NCBI GenBank assembly: GCA_963969345.1
Contig: OZ017770.1
Location: 7,201,246 to 7,265,245 of the forward strand
Reading direction: 5' to 3'
DNA length: 64,000 nt
Origin: Turbatrix aceti
Taxonomy: Eukaryota; Nematoda; Chromadorea; Rhabditida; Panagrolaimidae
The position numbers were made by a program, and so were the translations under genes. The notes under the pieces are model-generated. The model had not been told where the DNA came from, did no database searches, and saw only the letters and a list, made by a program, of their open reading frames with translations. Position 1 is the first letter of the stretch; each line of letters starts with the position of its first letter. Shown piece after piece: positions 12,178 to 24,129 of this stretch.

Positions 12178-13027
12178 ATGCCGGGAGATCAAACTTTTAA
12201 CTTCGCAATTCATCGGTTGCTCGAGCAACAGCGTGATACAACAACGGATAATTGTCTGGATCTGAGTGCTGCGGGACCGTCAAACAGTAACGCCAACGCA
12301 GCGGTAACGTCGGCGATGCAAGCTATTGGAAACAGTTTTGGACCAATGTCTGTTCTTTCCCGGACGCCGAATGCTCTCTTTCCAAACGCGCCATTCATGT
12401 TCCCCGCACTACAGCAGGTATTGCCAAAAAAGGATGACGACTCCCTAGGCGATACCGTTGATGACAAATCCCCCGGTTCGCAAAATGCAGAATCAGTATT
12501 AACTCAACCCGAAGTCGGATCACCTGCATGGTTAAATTATTTTACACAACTTTTGAACAATCAGCACCAGCCCATGATGAACGGTTTGTTGTTTCCCTTG
12601 TTTTTTTGTACCTATTCTTTTGTTTCAGTCCCCGAGTGGAACTCTCGGCTCCCTTGGCTGTACTCATGCATGCCAAAAACCCAGCAAAAACGTAAAGGCG
12701 GTCAAATCAGGTTTACCAACGAGCAGACTGATGTCCTCGAGCAAACATTCGTATCCCACAAATACCTGTCGAACAATGAACGTAAAAAACTGGCAAAGTC
12801 GCTGTCACTTAGCGAGCGGCAGGTAAGCAAGACAACTTCCGTGATTAATCATTCCGTTCTTATTCTTTAAGGTAAAAACGTGGTTTCAAAACAGACGTGC
12901 CAAGTGGCGTCGCGTACGAAAGGATGACGACGAAGACGACGCGGAAATTCCCAGTGCATCGGCACGCTCGCTAACACAGTTTAACATTGACAACTTTGCC
13001 CGTCATAATGGCTACAAGTGGCCCTGA
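12178..13027 (+). CDS. HHEX / PHA-2-class homeobox transcription factor
   Basis: Nuclear DNA-binding protein of 251 residues from three exons: 12178-12583, 12629-12822, 12872-13027. The homeodomain begins RKGGQIRFTNEQTDVLEQTF, continues HKYLSNNERKKLAKSLSLSE and ends RQVKTWFQNRRAKWRRVRK. The GGQ-RF start, the KYLS-ER-KLAK core and the WRR end are diagnostic of the HHEX family; its nematode member PHA-2 acts in pharynx formation. The last intron splits the homeodomain before VKTWFQ, a common position. The N terminus (MPGDQTFNFAIHRLLE) has a short FxI-like stretch that could be an Engrailed-homology-type repressor motif, followed by a low-complexity linker. An acidic patch follows the homeodomain. 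Start chosen as the first ATG 11 nt after an acceptor. AATAAA at 13225-13230. Confidence 0.92.
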
Positions 13028-13224
13028 TAGTACAGCAGATCCACATGCAATGCAACTTTTTTGTTACATTTTCCAACAATGATTCGTGTTATTTTACTAT
13101 GCTCTAGATTTTGAAACTCTATTTCTATTACCTGCAAATACTCAACACATACAAGGTTTTCCATGTTTTCGTGCAATGCAATTACAGTACCTGTAAAGCT
13201 GCATTTTAACCGTGTTTGTCACAT

Positions 13225-13230
13225 AATAAA
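13225..13230 (+). other. polyadenylation signal of the HHEX-class gene
   Basis: AATAAA, about 200 nt after the stop codon. Confidence 0.55.
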
Positions 13231-14883
13231 GCGTAATCGCAAAAAAACTGGGTGAGGTGTCTCAATAAATCCTCCTCCTTAAAAAAAGAAAGTAGGTTGA
13301 CAAACGATTTTTTATGTTTTCTTGTATGTAAAAAAATAAATTAATACATTGTTTAACAAGAGTTTTACCACAAAAAATTTAACTGCGAAAAAAACTACTA
13401 AAAAATTTATTCTGCTTCGGCAGTAAAATTTGCGATGAAACGCAGAAACATATTTTTCATGTAAAAAAACCCCAAGTGTAATCTCATGCTAGATTACATA
13501 CATCGAACAATCAATTAATTTGTGTAATTTAACCATAAAACCAATGTTTTTCTTTCTGACATTTGGAAATAACAAGTATGCCGCACATTTTTAACACGTG
13601 TTGGCGAGACATGAGTGATTGTGTTGCGCCGTTTGTAATGTATATCATTATAACTCTCTCAGACAAATGACTGCATGCAGATATAACTGATTACCTGCCG
13701 TCTGCGATATTTTATGCAAAAGGTCATTCATTGGCTTGCATCGACATTCATTCGTCTTTGTTGTTTGTTGAGGTAAAGCGAAACAACAACCTGACAAATC
13801 GGCGTGTTTATGGTTTGATGAGTTTTATTCTGAGATGAGTAAGGTATGAACTGAGGAGGAAATGGACAATCGGCTTTACCCGAGAGGCGGCGATGTATAA
13901 CTTCGTACCTTCGACCTGCGGTAAACGACATATTCACCCACCCACTGGATAAAAGCGAATACGGCCCAGCGGCAAGTGCAGGAGGCGTCGCGACAATCCA
14001 GGCGGATATGCAGCGACAACGGCTGTTTGTGTTTTGTCCTTTTCATGTTAGCTGGAGGGATACGCCGGCGGTAAGAGATGCAGAGAAATCACAGCGCGCT
14101 GTTCCTAAGCTTTATCTTAAATACTGCAGCATTTTCAATATCCTGAAGCATTTTTCTCGATGCAAGGCTAACGGACAAACTTGAGAGAACTGGATCAGCG
14201 GTAGACTGCGCGTTTTTGCGTTTTTACAAGGATACCAGGATAAGTCGGAGGAAAAACTGCTTTTGTGAACTTTTGACTGACGACCGCACTACCGCGACAA
14301 CATGTCGAGGTATCACTCAAGTAAGTCTCCGTTTCGTCCTCTTTTCTTCCGGCAATTACGCTTACTTCTCAAATACGCGCGCATTCTTGCACCTTGACAT
14401 ATTGTTTTAACGGCCTCCAGGTTCTGCTTTCCTAGAGTGGATTTTGAAAAGCCCAAGTGTTGCGCGCTTTCTTTCTACGAATGTTTCTGAGTAATTTTAT
14501 TTTTATCCCCGGTGCATGCTTTTCATTTTTTAAAATTTATGTGTCAGTGAATCTTGTCATACCAATATCCAATCGGTTAAAGCAATACCACTTTCTCGAA
14601 CGCCGCCGCGTTGGGGTATTGAGGGGCACTTATCGCGGATCAATCGTAAACGCCAACGCGTTTGTTGTTGGGGTAACGCCAATCAATGCGAGTAAAAATG
14701 CTGTTGCTGTTGCAAACTGATGCTAAAATTTATTGTTGTTTTGCAGGATTTCATTCATCGATATTGCCTAGTTTACGTAGTGCTAGATAATTGCTACTGG
14801 TAGAATTGATAGAACAGACAAAAACTGCTTAAACAATTTGCTTTATTATTAGTGTGATAGTTATTTTTTTGGATTCCAATACG
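13231..14883. other. intergenic region
   Basis: No coding region supported. The 13.2-13.7 kb part is very AT-rich; 13.9-14.3 kb is more GC-rich and could be promoter sequence for the following gene. I see no clear TATA box or repeat. Confidence 0.4.
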
Positions 14884-16401
14884 ATGACCGAAACCACTGA
14901 CGCTCCGAGCATCAATGTACCGGTTGTCGAGAATGGAGCTCTCAGCCACTCCGAGCGACCCGTGGATACGCCTTCATCCGATGCACCCGCGCCGCGACGC
15001 TTCCAGCTGAGCGATGAATCAGAGCCATTGGTCATCGAAGCTCAGAAGCTGCTCTCTTTGAAACCCACGTCCGTGCCGACGATTGACTACAGCAGCAAGG
15101 ATACTTCAGATCACGGATACGTCCCTGCCCTTTCTCGTTCGTCGTCTACGTCTGTAGGGTACGTAATAATTATGATAAGCCACCGTATACTTTTTATTTA
15201 TTTCAGCGTGAGACCCAGCAATCCATATAAGCTCCACACGTCGCCAAGTTTCAACCGCGTCAATTTCGATGACGTTGTTTTGGATTCCGTTGCTGACCGT
15301 AAACCTGCCTGGAGTCAACTGCAAGAAAGCATCAAGGATTCTTACTACAAGGTAAGATATGATGTTACAAGTTTTGTGTTACCAAAAAAATCATTTTTAG
15401 CCAAAGCACACTGCAGAACGCCAAGAAGAAGTGCGTGACTTCCAGGAATCGCTGCTCAACCGTCGCTCATACCGAAACCGCTCGGTTAGTCCGTTTGCAA
15501 ATCTGCCGCGGTATACTCCTACGAGGAACACTTCGTACACCTCTTCGTATTCTCGAGGTAAGCTCGTTTGTTTTTCGCCCACTTGCTGACACTTGACTTT
15601 TTTAGCAGAGCCTTATGCTGCACCAGCCGTCAGCAGTTCTCAGGGCATTGAAGACAATTCCCTTGAATCCAGGTACGATCGTTTGATAAATGATATGGAG
15701 TCTCGTCTCCTCAAGACGACGTACGGGCTTGGGGGACCCCGTGCTCGTGCCTATACAACCACCGAGTTTCGGCGTGCGCCATCACCGGCCACGGGCAGCG
15801 CAACCGAAGCATACCTCGATGAAACTGACCCTGTTTATATGCCCCGGCCCTACTACTCCCGTCCCAACCGTTCGGATCCCGACTACTTTGATTTCGATCT
15901 GCAACACTCGGTAGATATGTACCGTAAGCCAGAAGGCCGATACATCCCTCGAGGGTAAGTGTGCTTTTATCCCTCATTTTTTTGCCCTGCATTTACCTTG
16001 ATTTGACGTTTTTCCCTCATTTAGCCCTACTTACTGGGAAAACAAAATCCTGGGTGATTACAAGTCCAAGGGTGAAGCTCCAATTTCGGGTCACATGTTT
16101 ACCAAGGGTGATGACGACTACCGTACAACTAGTAGTTCTCTTCTGAGTGCAGCGCTCAGAACACCGTCTTTCTGGGAACACAGGTTCACGTCAATCGGCA
16201 ACCAGGTGCGAGAGTCAAACCCCGTGAGTTTTGCCAGCCTCGAACGGTAAGTGTTGTGACTTGGTGCCTAATCATTTGTTTTTTTCCCTGTTTCTTTTCC
16301 TTCTATGTAGTTTCATTTCCAGTAACAGACCCGTACCAAACCGATTTACTGAATACCGTGATCCTGATTTGGAATCTTCCGATGGAGATCTTTCTGATTA
16401 G
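14884..16401 (+). CDS. unrecognised, probably disordered 412-residue protein
   Basis: I do not recognise this protein with confidence. Six exons joined in phase: 14884-15158, 15207-15351, 15401-15557, 15606-15954, 16025-16246, 16311-16401. It has no signal peptide or membrane segment and is rich in Ser, Pro, Arg and Tyr. Runs include SSKDTSDHGYVPALSRSSS, VSPFANLPRYTPTR and a repeated theme of aromatic residues next to Arg/Pro. The most structured-looking part is near the C terminus: TYWENKILGDYKSKGEAP, then SFWEHRFTSIGN. The YW-N/D-LGDY stretch recalls invertebrate muscle thick-filament proteins of the myofilin type, but that is memory of a motif and not a demonstrated match. The acceptor of exon 4 is a tandem TAGCAG, so one residue may be optional. 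Possible AATAAA at 16869-16874. Confidence 0.8.
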
Positions 16402-18900
16402 TCTTCTACAGGTTCTATTTTTTTCTCCCATTTGCCAATTAATATCTAATTATGCTCTTTTTAGGAATAGGTATCGTCGCCGTTATTACTACTGAATCGC
16501 ATCACATCGAGAAACATATCACTCCTCTTTCCAGCACACTGCTCATCAGTCGCACTTGAATCTTTTTACTTCTTTGTTAAAATGTTTTAAACCCATCTAC
16601 AAAGCACTTTTCAAACCACAAGAACAGTCACGCATTGATAACGTTTTTATCGGTTAAGAAAATCGTTTGCGATCGTTTTGGTCAAAAAAAAGTTTCTTTT
16701 GATTGTCATTTTTCAAGCAGCCAAAAAGGTTTGGTTGTTGCACGTTTTCGTCTAAAAAAGTTACGCAACCGAAGCTGTTTTATTTGTGACTGTTTTGTTG
16801 TGAACCCGAAAAAGTAGGGTCCATTGGTAAAAATTGTCTATTGTATGAACTTCGTAAAAAAGTCGAACAATAAACTACAAAATTCAGCCGGCTAAGTGCA
16901 AGATACTGTATTGGAGGCCGGGCTATCTTTGCGGGGTGATTTTTCACACCTCGTCGATTGTTTGGGGAATGTCTTCGAGGAAATATCACTTGATATTTTT
17001 GGAAAAAGGACATTCCGATCATGTTTTTCCATTTCGGCGTTCCTCAAGACTGAAGTTTATACAACGATCGTCATTTTTCCCATTTTTCTGCAAAAAAATC
17101 ACATTTTTCATCACTTTTTGTCAAAGAAACAATCCGCATTATGCTTTTCGTTTACCCTTACGCAACGGGGGCGCCTAGTGATGCTACTGGCGCCAGACAA
17201 TGCGCAATCAAAAAAGTGAGTAAAATTTTAATGTTAGGCAAACAATTGAATGAATTGGTTTATAAAATCACGTTTTTTTCTTCAGTGATGTTGTTTTGTG
17301 ACGGTGCCTCATCTGTTTAAGTTAAATTGCGTTGGCGATTGTCCAAAAATGCGGCGGTCCATAAAAAAAGACTGCGCAACGGTAGGGAGACGTGCCTCGA
17401 TACACCACAACTTGTTTTACCATGCCTACGCGCGGAATTCATTCAAAATCATTTGCAGACAGATTTTCTTCTCAAATGCAACGCACCCCCTCTCTACGAG
17501 CGCGACCCAAGTAAGAAGTTACCTTTTAGTTCCTTTTTGTGATCAGCCCACCGATGCGCGCTATGTCGTCATTTTATCACTAGCCACGTGCTCCTATGCT
17601 TCTATCGGAGGTCTTGGAAGCGCGTACACACCCCCGCAGCGGCTGGGAAGGGAACTCACTTTTAACGTTGCCTCTAGGGTGAGAACTGCTGCGATAGACG
17701 AGTTATCCCCGTCGGTGATCGCTGTCAGCCGTTCGATCACCGCGATGTGTGTGCGTGTGTCATTTGACCGATTTGAGAGCAATTTTTTACGTCTTGCGTC
17801 AGGGTGTTATACTTATTTGGTGAAATTGTATTTTGTCAATGTGGTCACATCTCCCCCAACGGGCTTTCCTGATTCCCTGCCCCGCAACTTGTTTTTGCTT
17901 CATTTTTTTTTCGGAATTTTGTTGCACATTCCGAAGCGTGCGTGCTATTTCTGCCCCTACCTTGCGTTCCACTCCACGTGTTGGCATTTTCGTGCCATTA
18001 AGATCCCTTCTATAGCGAGTGACCCTCAAGGACGGAAAGCATTAAGCCTTATTTTACGCGTTGCTTTTTTTGTGAAGCGGGCAACGACAAGCAGGCTGCG
18101 TCGAAGTCCCCTTCGCTGTCGCTTTTTGCTGAAGCGAAAACGAACCAAGCCCGGCAGAGAACATGCTGGTGTCGCTAAAAAAACAGTCGAGCCCGAACCG
18201 CAGCCGGGCTGAAAAAAATGCGAGAAGCGGGCGGACCGACGGACTTCTGCCCGCTTGGGGCTGCTTCTCGGGGGAGGAGCTTTATCCCGCACGCAGGCTT
18301 TCGTAATTCATTGCTTCTTACTTACTATGGACGCGCTGACTCTCTGGACGCTGAGCAGCGCTTTCTCTATCTCTATCGCTTTAGCTTTCTCGCAATGCGA
18401 TAAATGCTTAAGGGTTGAGAAAATGACTGGTATGTCCCGGGACATGCTGTCGTTCTTCGACGAAGGGACTTGATAGACGGCCTAGCACGCACATAGTATA
18501 AAGGATGGAAGCTTACTCGAAGCACTCGCACGTCTTTCTGCTTTGCTTCAGGCTATCGAAGAACGCTCGTGCGTTCATTTGTGTTCTATTAAATCACTTT
18601 TTTACGCATCATGTTCACCGAAGATGCCACGTTTGTGACCAAGGGGTAAACGGATCACGCAAGATAAATATCAGTTATTTGCAAGTATCCAAGTTTCACA
18701 GCTTTTCCCTGAAATAAAACTTCTCTGGAAGAACAATGACCTAACTTGTTCATTCCATGTCTCGTCTGGTCTTGTCTCGTCTCGTCTTGCATTTTTAAAT
18801 GCTCTTCGATCGCTCGATCTCGGCACGTCTTTTCTGGCATCTGTCTAAAGCTTAATTCTACAAAGTTTCAGTCCACCATACGAGTCCCTAACGCGTTACA
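16402..18900. other. intergenic region with a long uncharacterised open frame
   Basis: 2.5 kb without a supported gene. A plus-strand frame stays open from about 17298 to 18212, but its predicted product has no coherent domain or signal and the frame begins at GTG, so I do not call it a gene. A TCTCGTC-type simple repeat lies at about 18759-18789. The region ends at an acceptor (18871) used by the next gene. Confidence 0.45.
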
Positions 18901-19518
18901 ATGCTTGCTCCTATCGTTACAAAAGACATGAAGCTGTTTCCTACCCGTCCCGTAAACACAGTTCATGTCAAAAATGTGCGGTCTCGCGCCCAAAGCCTTC
19001 AAAATTTTGCCAATGCCAACACCAAGCCACAACGGGTCAAAGCTGCTCCGGGTAAACCTCGCACGTCGCAGAGCGTCGGAAACCTTTCGCTGAGTCGTAG
19101 TCCTCCCAAGGCGTCGTCGTTTCGCAAGCAGCTGCAAGCCATCACGGAAGGAGTCGAAATGCCAACCTTCAGCGGAGAGAATTCGCCGACCGTGAAAAAA
19201 AAGGAAATCGAACAATCGGAGGAGCGTCCACCCACGCCTGAAGAACGAGTTCCTGGTCGTCCCTGTCGAGCGCTCAGCATTGGGTTTGATGACCTCACTG
19301 CAATTGGACGCAAAGACTTTGTCGATCCCACGATCACCAATTCTGAAAATAACTCGGCAACGAGCAGTGCAGCGGTCTCTCCGAGTTCTGAAAAATCTTC
19401 ACCTTCGGCGGGCCGGCGTCTGATCAACAAAATCACTTCGGTCTTCAAGCACCACAACCACAAGAGCGCGCCCCCTAGCAAGAACTCGGCAGACGACAAT
19501 CCCACCACTCCCAACTAG
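18901..19518 (+). CDS. unrecognised 205-residue low-complexity protein
   Basis: Single uninterrupted exon after an acceptor at 18871. I do not recognise the product. It has no signal peptide or membrane segment. The N-terminal third is basic (PTRPVNTVHVKNVRSRAQSL). The middle has phosphorylatable SP/TP and RS sites (SVGNLSLSRSPP, RPPTPEERVPG). The C terminus has a short helix-like basic stretch (GRRLINKITSVFKHHNHKSA) followed by a disordered tail. This pattern fits a cytoskeletal or signalling scaffold, which is inference only. Codon use looks like that of neighbouring real genes, and AATAAA follows at 19714-19719, supporting a true transcription unit. Confidence 0.75.
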   Translation: MLAPIVTKDMKLFPTRPVNTVHVKNVRSRAQSLQNFANANTKPQRVKAAPGKPRTSQSVGNLSLSRSPPKASSFRKQLQAITEGVEMPTFSGENSPTVKKKEIEQSEERPPTPEERVPGRPCRALSIGFDDLTAIGRKDFVDPTITNSENNSATSSAAVSPSSEKSSPSAGRRLINKITSVFKHHNHKSAPPSKNSADDNPTTPN

Positions 19519-19713
19519 GCTGGGTTGTCCTCCTCTTCCTTCCTGTTAATTATTCATGTGAAACAAGACATACCTTATCACTACTCACCGTTTAATTCTT
19601 CCACTATTTACGAAGTATTGTTCTGCAAATCACTCCATCTCATGACGACTAATGTGCTTTGTATCCAACGTATAACCATATTCCTGTTGCCTTATATATT
19701 GTTTTTTCGATTC

Positions 19714-19719
19714 AATAAA
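19714..19719 (+). other. polyadenylation signal of the 205-residue gene
   Basis: AATAAA about 195 nt after the stop codon. Confidence 0.55.
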
Positions 19720-20793
19720 GAAATGCATCTGTTGTAATAATACCTTGCGTCGGGGGTGGCAGGGGTTGTGCAAGCTGCTTTGCAGTGCTTTTTTGAGGCT
19801 GCCATTGATAAGGCGTATGTATCTAGATAGAAGCACACAAAGCGCATTCTTTTGCTGCTGGCCAGTGGCCAGTGACTGGTCAGTCTCACAGGCGTAATCC
19901 TTCACATTTGATGTCACATTTACCGTTACAAATAGGTAAACTCTTGCTTACTTGAGACATTCTTTTTGTTTTATTTTTTTCTATCCAAAGAGTAAACAGA
20001 CTCCAAGAACAAATAGCAAGTTATTTTTTGTGCTCTATGTGGTCCTGGTTTTCTATAAACCGACCCAGGTGCCTGCAGAAGACGCTATTATGCAAATTTG
20101 ACAAAGCAGTGACGTAGTTATCTTTTGACCTTTTGGTGAATGGCAAAGCACTTGGCCTCAAATACTTCCTCAAATTACGAACTTCTTCATGCAAAAGAAG
20201 AATGAAAGCTTCTGTCAGAAAAACGACTACCCGTCTTGAAGGGGTACAATATGCATGCATGGCAGAGAGCACAGATGAGCGTTGTTCGGAGCTCACTCTC
20301 GTTTTTTTTGAATAGTTGTATTTTTATGCGAATAAACCACAATGTGCGTCTGTTGCCCGAGATAAAAGCAGGAGTATGTACAGCAACGTAAAACATTTTT
20401 TTAGGCTATATGTATTTTTTTGCAACTTTTTGCACATTTCTTAGACGACGAAACGTCACAGGAGTAATTTGAGCGTAAGTAGCCATTTAATCGCATGTTT
20501 CTGACGGAAAGTGCACTGCTTTTTGACGATTCATCGACTCTCCTCACTGTTATCACTTATCACGAGCCAAGAATGACCATGAAAGGTGCTCCCTTGACGC
20601 ATACTATCTGATTTATTTTCTGCTCAATGCAATAACATAGACAGATTTTTTTGGTATACAAAAATGCGGTTTTTCATCGCTTACATCATGCTGCACCTAT
20701 TAAATGGTGGAGTAACAACAATGTGATGCAACTAGTCGTGCGAGAGGTTAAAAAACAACTGGTACTTTTCAGCGTGATTGCTTGGGTCGTCAA
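19720..20793. other. intergenic region
   Basis: Convergent spacer between a plus-strand and a minus-strand gene. One 91-codon open frame on the minus strand (20021-20296) has no supporting splice signals or recognisable features. Nothing else seen. Confidence 0.4.
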
Positions 20794-21645
20794 TCAAATT
20801 TTTTGGAGCTCTTCCGAATACTCTTCGCCCGAGCTTCGCATGGCAAGCCACGTTCCGAGAATAATCGTAATAACGATGAATGCTCCCGCAACCGCAGCTT
20901 GAATGACCAGCAAGTTGTTATCGATATGCCCGTCGACGTCAATCAGCTCTCCCACCTGTAATCTCGCTTTGTTTCAATTTTTGTTGTGTGACGTATTCTT
21001 TAAATATTTTTGCAAGATAACATACCACTTTGACGTCGTCGACGTCAAGATCTGCGATCTGTGAGAGAAAGCCGATGACCTTCATTTTCTTGACGATATC
21101 TTCGGGGTCAATAAAGTCAGCTGCCAGGTACGGTGGCACGGCGCTTTCAGCGTCATTGTGCTTGATGACAAACTGAACGGTTAGTTGGTCGTTTTCAGCG
21201 TTGCAACCCTCGCGTAGGATTATAATGTCCTCCTGAATGTGTTCATGTCAAACAATGCTCAAGCATTGCAAGCATTGTTGCCTCACCGTCTCTTCCTTCA
21301 GTGCACTCCCGATTTCCTCCTTAAATTTGTTTTCGGGAAAATGGTTGTACGATCGGGCTGCTTCATCGAGTTTGAACGTCACGGAGACAGCCGGAAACTT
21401 GTCATCAAGAATGTCGACGAGGAGGCTGCACGATTTCTCGGGTGGGGGGTTCTGAAACGTAATAGCGATTTGCAAAAACACAGACATAAGAAAAAAACAA
21501 AACATACCTCTGGATGGCCGAGAGCGCAGATGCATGCGTGGTTGGTATCAATGTCTTCGTTGCAGATCGTGTGGTTCTCGTAGGGACAGATATCTGCCGA
21601 GACGAGTGCCAGAAGGCCGCTTACGATCAGGAATCGAAGAAGCAT
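20794..21645 (-). CDS. single-pass membrane protein with SEA-like ectodomain
   Basis: About 223 residues from four exons; exons 1 and 2 are 21508-21645 and 21287-21451, and the last is 20794-20955. A clear signal peptide (MLLRFLIVSGLLALVSA) precedes a short Cys-rich segment (ICPYENHTICNED, then HACIC). Next comes a stretch with the alternating pattern of a SEA-type domain (VTFKLDEAARSYNHFPENKF, then EDIIILREGC and LTVQFVIKHN). A single transmembrane helix near the C terminus (AAVAGAFIVITIILGTWLAM) leaves a 13-residue acidic tail. It is therefore a type I cell-surface or vesicle protein. The ATG is one base after a TTTCAG acceptor. The gene lies 480 bp downstream of another secreted-protein gene on the same strand. 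I cannot assign a function. Confidence 0.78.
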
Positions 21646-21862
21646 TCTGAAAGGTGGTAGCTCAACCCGGAAATAAGCAGCGACAAATGCACGCTTTTGC
21701 AAACAACCTGATATATAATATTTCATTGACAAAAGCGACACAATGACACGTAAAAACCTGACATTTTTTTAGAAAAAAAAAGTTATAACTAACGATTTTT
21801 TGGCATAGAAGCAGAAACATCCTCAGCCAGGTCATACACGTTAAAGCCAATTCATAAGTCAA

Positions 21863-22009
21863 CCTTGTCTAGCAGTCGCCTTCACCTACTTCAGTGTCAA
21901 CGAGTGGTTGGCGGAAGTTTTCGCTGACGACAAGTACTTGAAGGCGATCGTCGCTAACGCTCAGCAAGCTCTCGCGCTACCCCTGCCCCGCACACGTCAG
22001 TAAACTCAG
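21863..22009 (+). pseudogene. possible orphan exon or gene fragment
   Basis: Between the two secreted-protein genes, the plus strand has a protein-like frame (VNEWLAEVFADDKYLKAIVA, then NAQQALALPLPRTRQ and stop) preceded by acceptor-like CTTCAG at 21877-21882. The opposite strand is closed by stops in all frames here, so this is not a shadow. No start codon or upstream partner exon was found. It may be the last exon of an unseen gene or a decayed fragment. Confidence 0.3.
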
Positions 22010-22125
22010 TTAGTCAACTCTTCACTTTTATCCCCTGCGAGATTCACAAGGCTTAAACAAAATAGATAATTTAAGAAACCGTCAAACTTTCGCAAGGAAT
22101 GCTGAGATTGGAAAACGCCTGGAGA

Positions 22126-23948
22126 CTATTGCTCGACGACTGCAGGTAGGTGATGTACGGCAAAGTTAGTGGCAACCTGTGACTGAAGCAGCTTGTACCA
22201 CTTCTCCTTCGTTTCTTGAGGGAATGGTGTGGCGTGAATTTTCCTAAAAACGTGGATATATGAAGGCTTGGTCGTTCGTTACCTAGACGATTTTGCAGGC
22301 CAACCTACTTTCTAAAGGTGCGGCCCCGAGTCATTGACTCCATGCTGAATTTCGGCGAAGAAGTTGAGTAGGCGAGAAGCACGTTATTGGGTGCGATGTT
22401 GTATCTCAAGGCTCGATCTTGGAAAAAGTGGTGTTCGTCCTCCGCATTTTCATCGGTCAACTCAGACTTTAACTCGGATTTTGGGATTTCCATAACCTGC
22501 AAGCATTGTTTTTAGCACAGTCATTAATTTTAAAATCATAACAAAGTGTCACTCACTGCATTCGGCTCATCACAGACGTTTTCCGTACAAGTTGCCAGAA
22601 CTTCGAGACTCTCGTTGCTGAGCTCTTCCTTAAGGCTTTCCACAATCTGGTTAATTTTTTCTGGTTTGGCCAGCATTATTCGAATGTCAATCTGCAATTA
22701 TTAATGTTATTCACACTGTTTTGTTGTGTTATTTGTTTTTTATTCTGTGTACTCACCGGAATAGTGGCAGACTTAAAAGTAAAGTCCTTCACGTGATATG
22801 CCAGTTCTTGAATGTCGCCGAAAGGAAAAAAGACGTTCAGTTTGGTTTTTGACTCTTCAGTGAGACTTTGCAAGTTAAAACAGCTTTCTGCAAAAAAAGA
22901 CAAAAACAAAACATTATAAACGTCAACAAAAAAATGTTCCAGCACCAAAGTTGTCTGATCGAGGATCTGTCTGAACGCATCCTTTCTTCGTTGTAACAAA
23001 GGATATTGGCTGTACCAAAACATCAGGCTTACGAACGCGATTGCGCCGTGAAGGATCATGGAATATCGTAGACGAGGGGCCAACATTTTCAGTAAGCTTT
23101 TTAATCTCTCTTTCGTACTGCCGACGCATCGATTCTGCAAATCTGGCGTTGAAATGACTCATGAGCTTTTGCATGTCACGTAAGGTAATGGCACGGCCCG
23201 CGGATGCCCAGAACCGCACTCTGCAAAAAACAAATTACCAAAAATAGTTTCAAAAGTTATTATACAAACAGTGTGTTGAGGAGAACTTCCTTGAGTCTAA
23301 AGCGGAAACGCTCCATGCCAATACCGTAAACCACTGTTTGATCAAATGCGAGTCGGCATGCAAACTTCCAAATGCTCATAATGCCGTAAACAGATTTGTC
23401 GTACTGCAATTAAAACAATGTGACATGTTTGCAACAATTAAAACTTACAGAAAACTGTTGTGTCGTATAGGAAACGTAATTGAAGTCTTCTGCGCACTTT
23501 TCGAGTTCATCGCGGATTCCCTCGAGGGGAACCCATGGTTTTAGCTCAAGCGTACCGAGGAGACCGGTAAAATTATTCGTATTGATGTTTTCCTTCAACT
23601 TGCTCAACTTTATTCTGCAAACAAAAGTTGTCGACTTTAAAAAAACATTTTTAAAACAAACAGTCCGGTTCTAAAATAGCTGTCCGCGTGAATATCCCGA
23701 AAAGGCAAATTGCTGAAGCTGTGCACGTATTTATCCGCCCTGTCGTAACTAAACTCTTCCTTCAGGAACTGTTCTGCAAAGTGAAAACAATTAAAAAAAT
23801 TACTTTGTCAAAAAAATTATTTACCTAATAGATAGTCTTTTTTCAACCTGAAGACGATATCCTCGCTGCTTTCGTTGAGTGAAGCTTCTGATTGGATTTC
23901 AAGCACGGCAGCAAGGAAACAAATGGCAAACGCCTTCTTTTTGTTCAT
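22126..23948 (-). CDS. secreted protein with SEA-like segments, unrecognised family
   Basis: 460 residues from nine exons (in minus order: 23825-23948, 23662-23773, 23449-23614, 23270-23403, 22946-23220, 22757-22887, 22557-22691, 22309-22496, 22126-22243). The N terminus is a signal peptide (KKAFAICFLAAVLEIQSEAS); no second membrane segment is seen, so the product is secreted or luminal. Several exons share a loose pattern: FSYDRADKYVHSFSNLPFRD, then RLAFDQTVVYGIGMERFRF, then FGDIQELAYHVKDFTF. These resemble the SEA-like stretch of the neighbouring gene, suggesting repeats of one fold. A basic middle (ESMRRQYEREIKKL, RNRVRKPD) could be a cleavage or spacer region. Two cysteines occur in ATCTENVCDEP. 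Function unknown; the start is 8 nt after an acceptor. Confidence 0.78.
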
Positions 23949-24129
23949 GATTGTCACTGTCAGAAATAAATACTGTGATTTGCACTGAGGTATTGCTTAT
24001 ATATGACCCTTGAAGCAGACCAAGCTTCAGACAATGCATTGGGACGTTTGACAAAACAAAGAACTTCAATACCCTTATTTTGTCATCAAGTCATTCCGTT
24101 GCATTGCGGTTGTTGTCATAACTTATGAT

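Noticed and set aside
17298..18212. A 304-codon plus-strand open frame
   Set aside because: It starts at GTG, has no signal, domain or splice context, and its composition (many Cys, Arg, Phe in no pattern) is that of stop-poor noncoding DNA.
20021..20296. 91-codon minus-strand frame
   Set aside because: No acceptor near its start, no motif and no poly(A) context; composition is compatible with chance.
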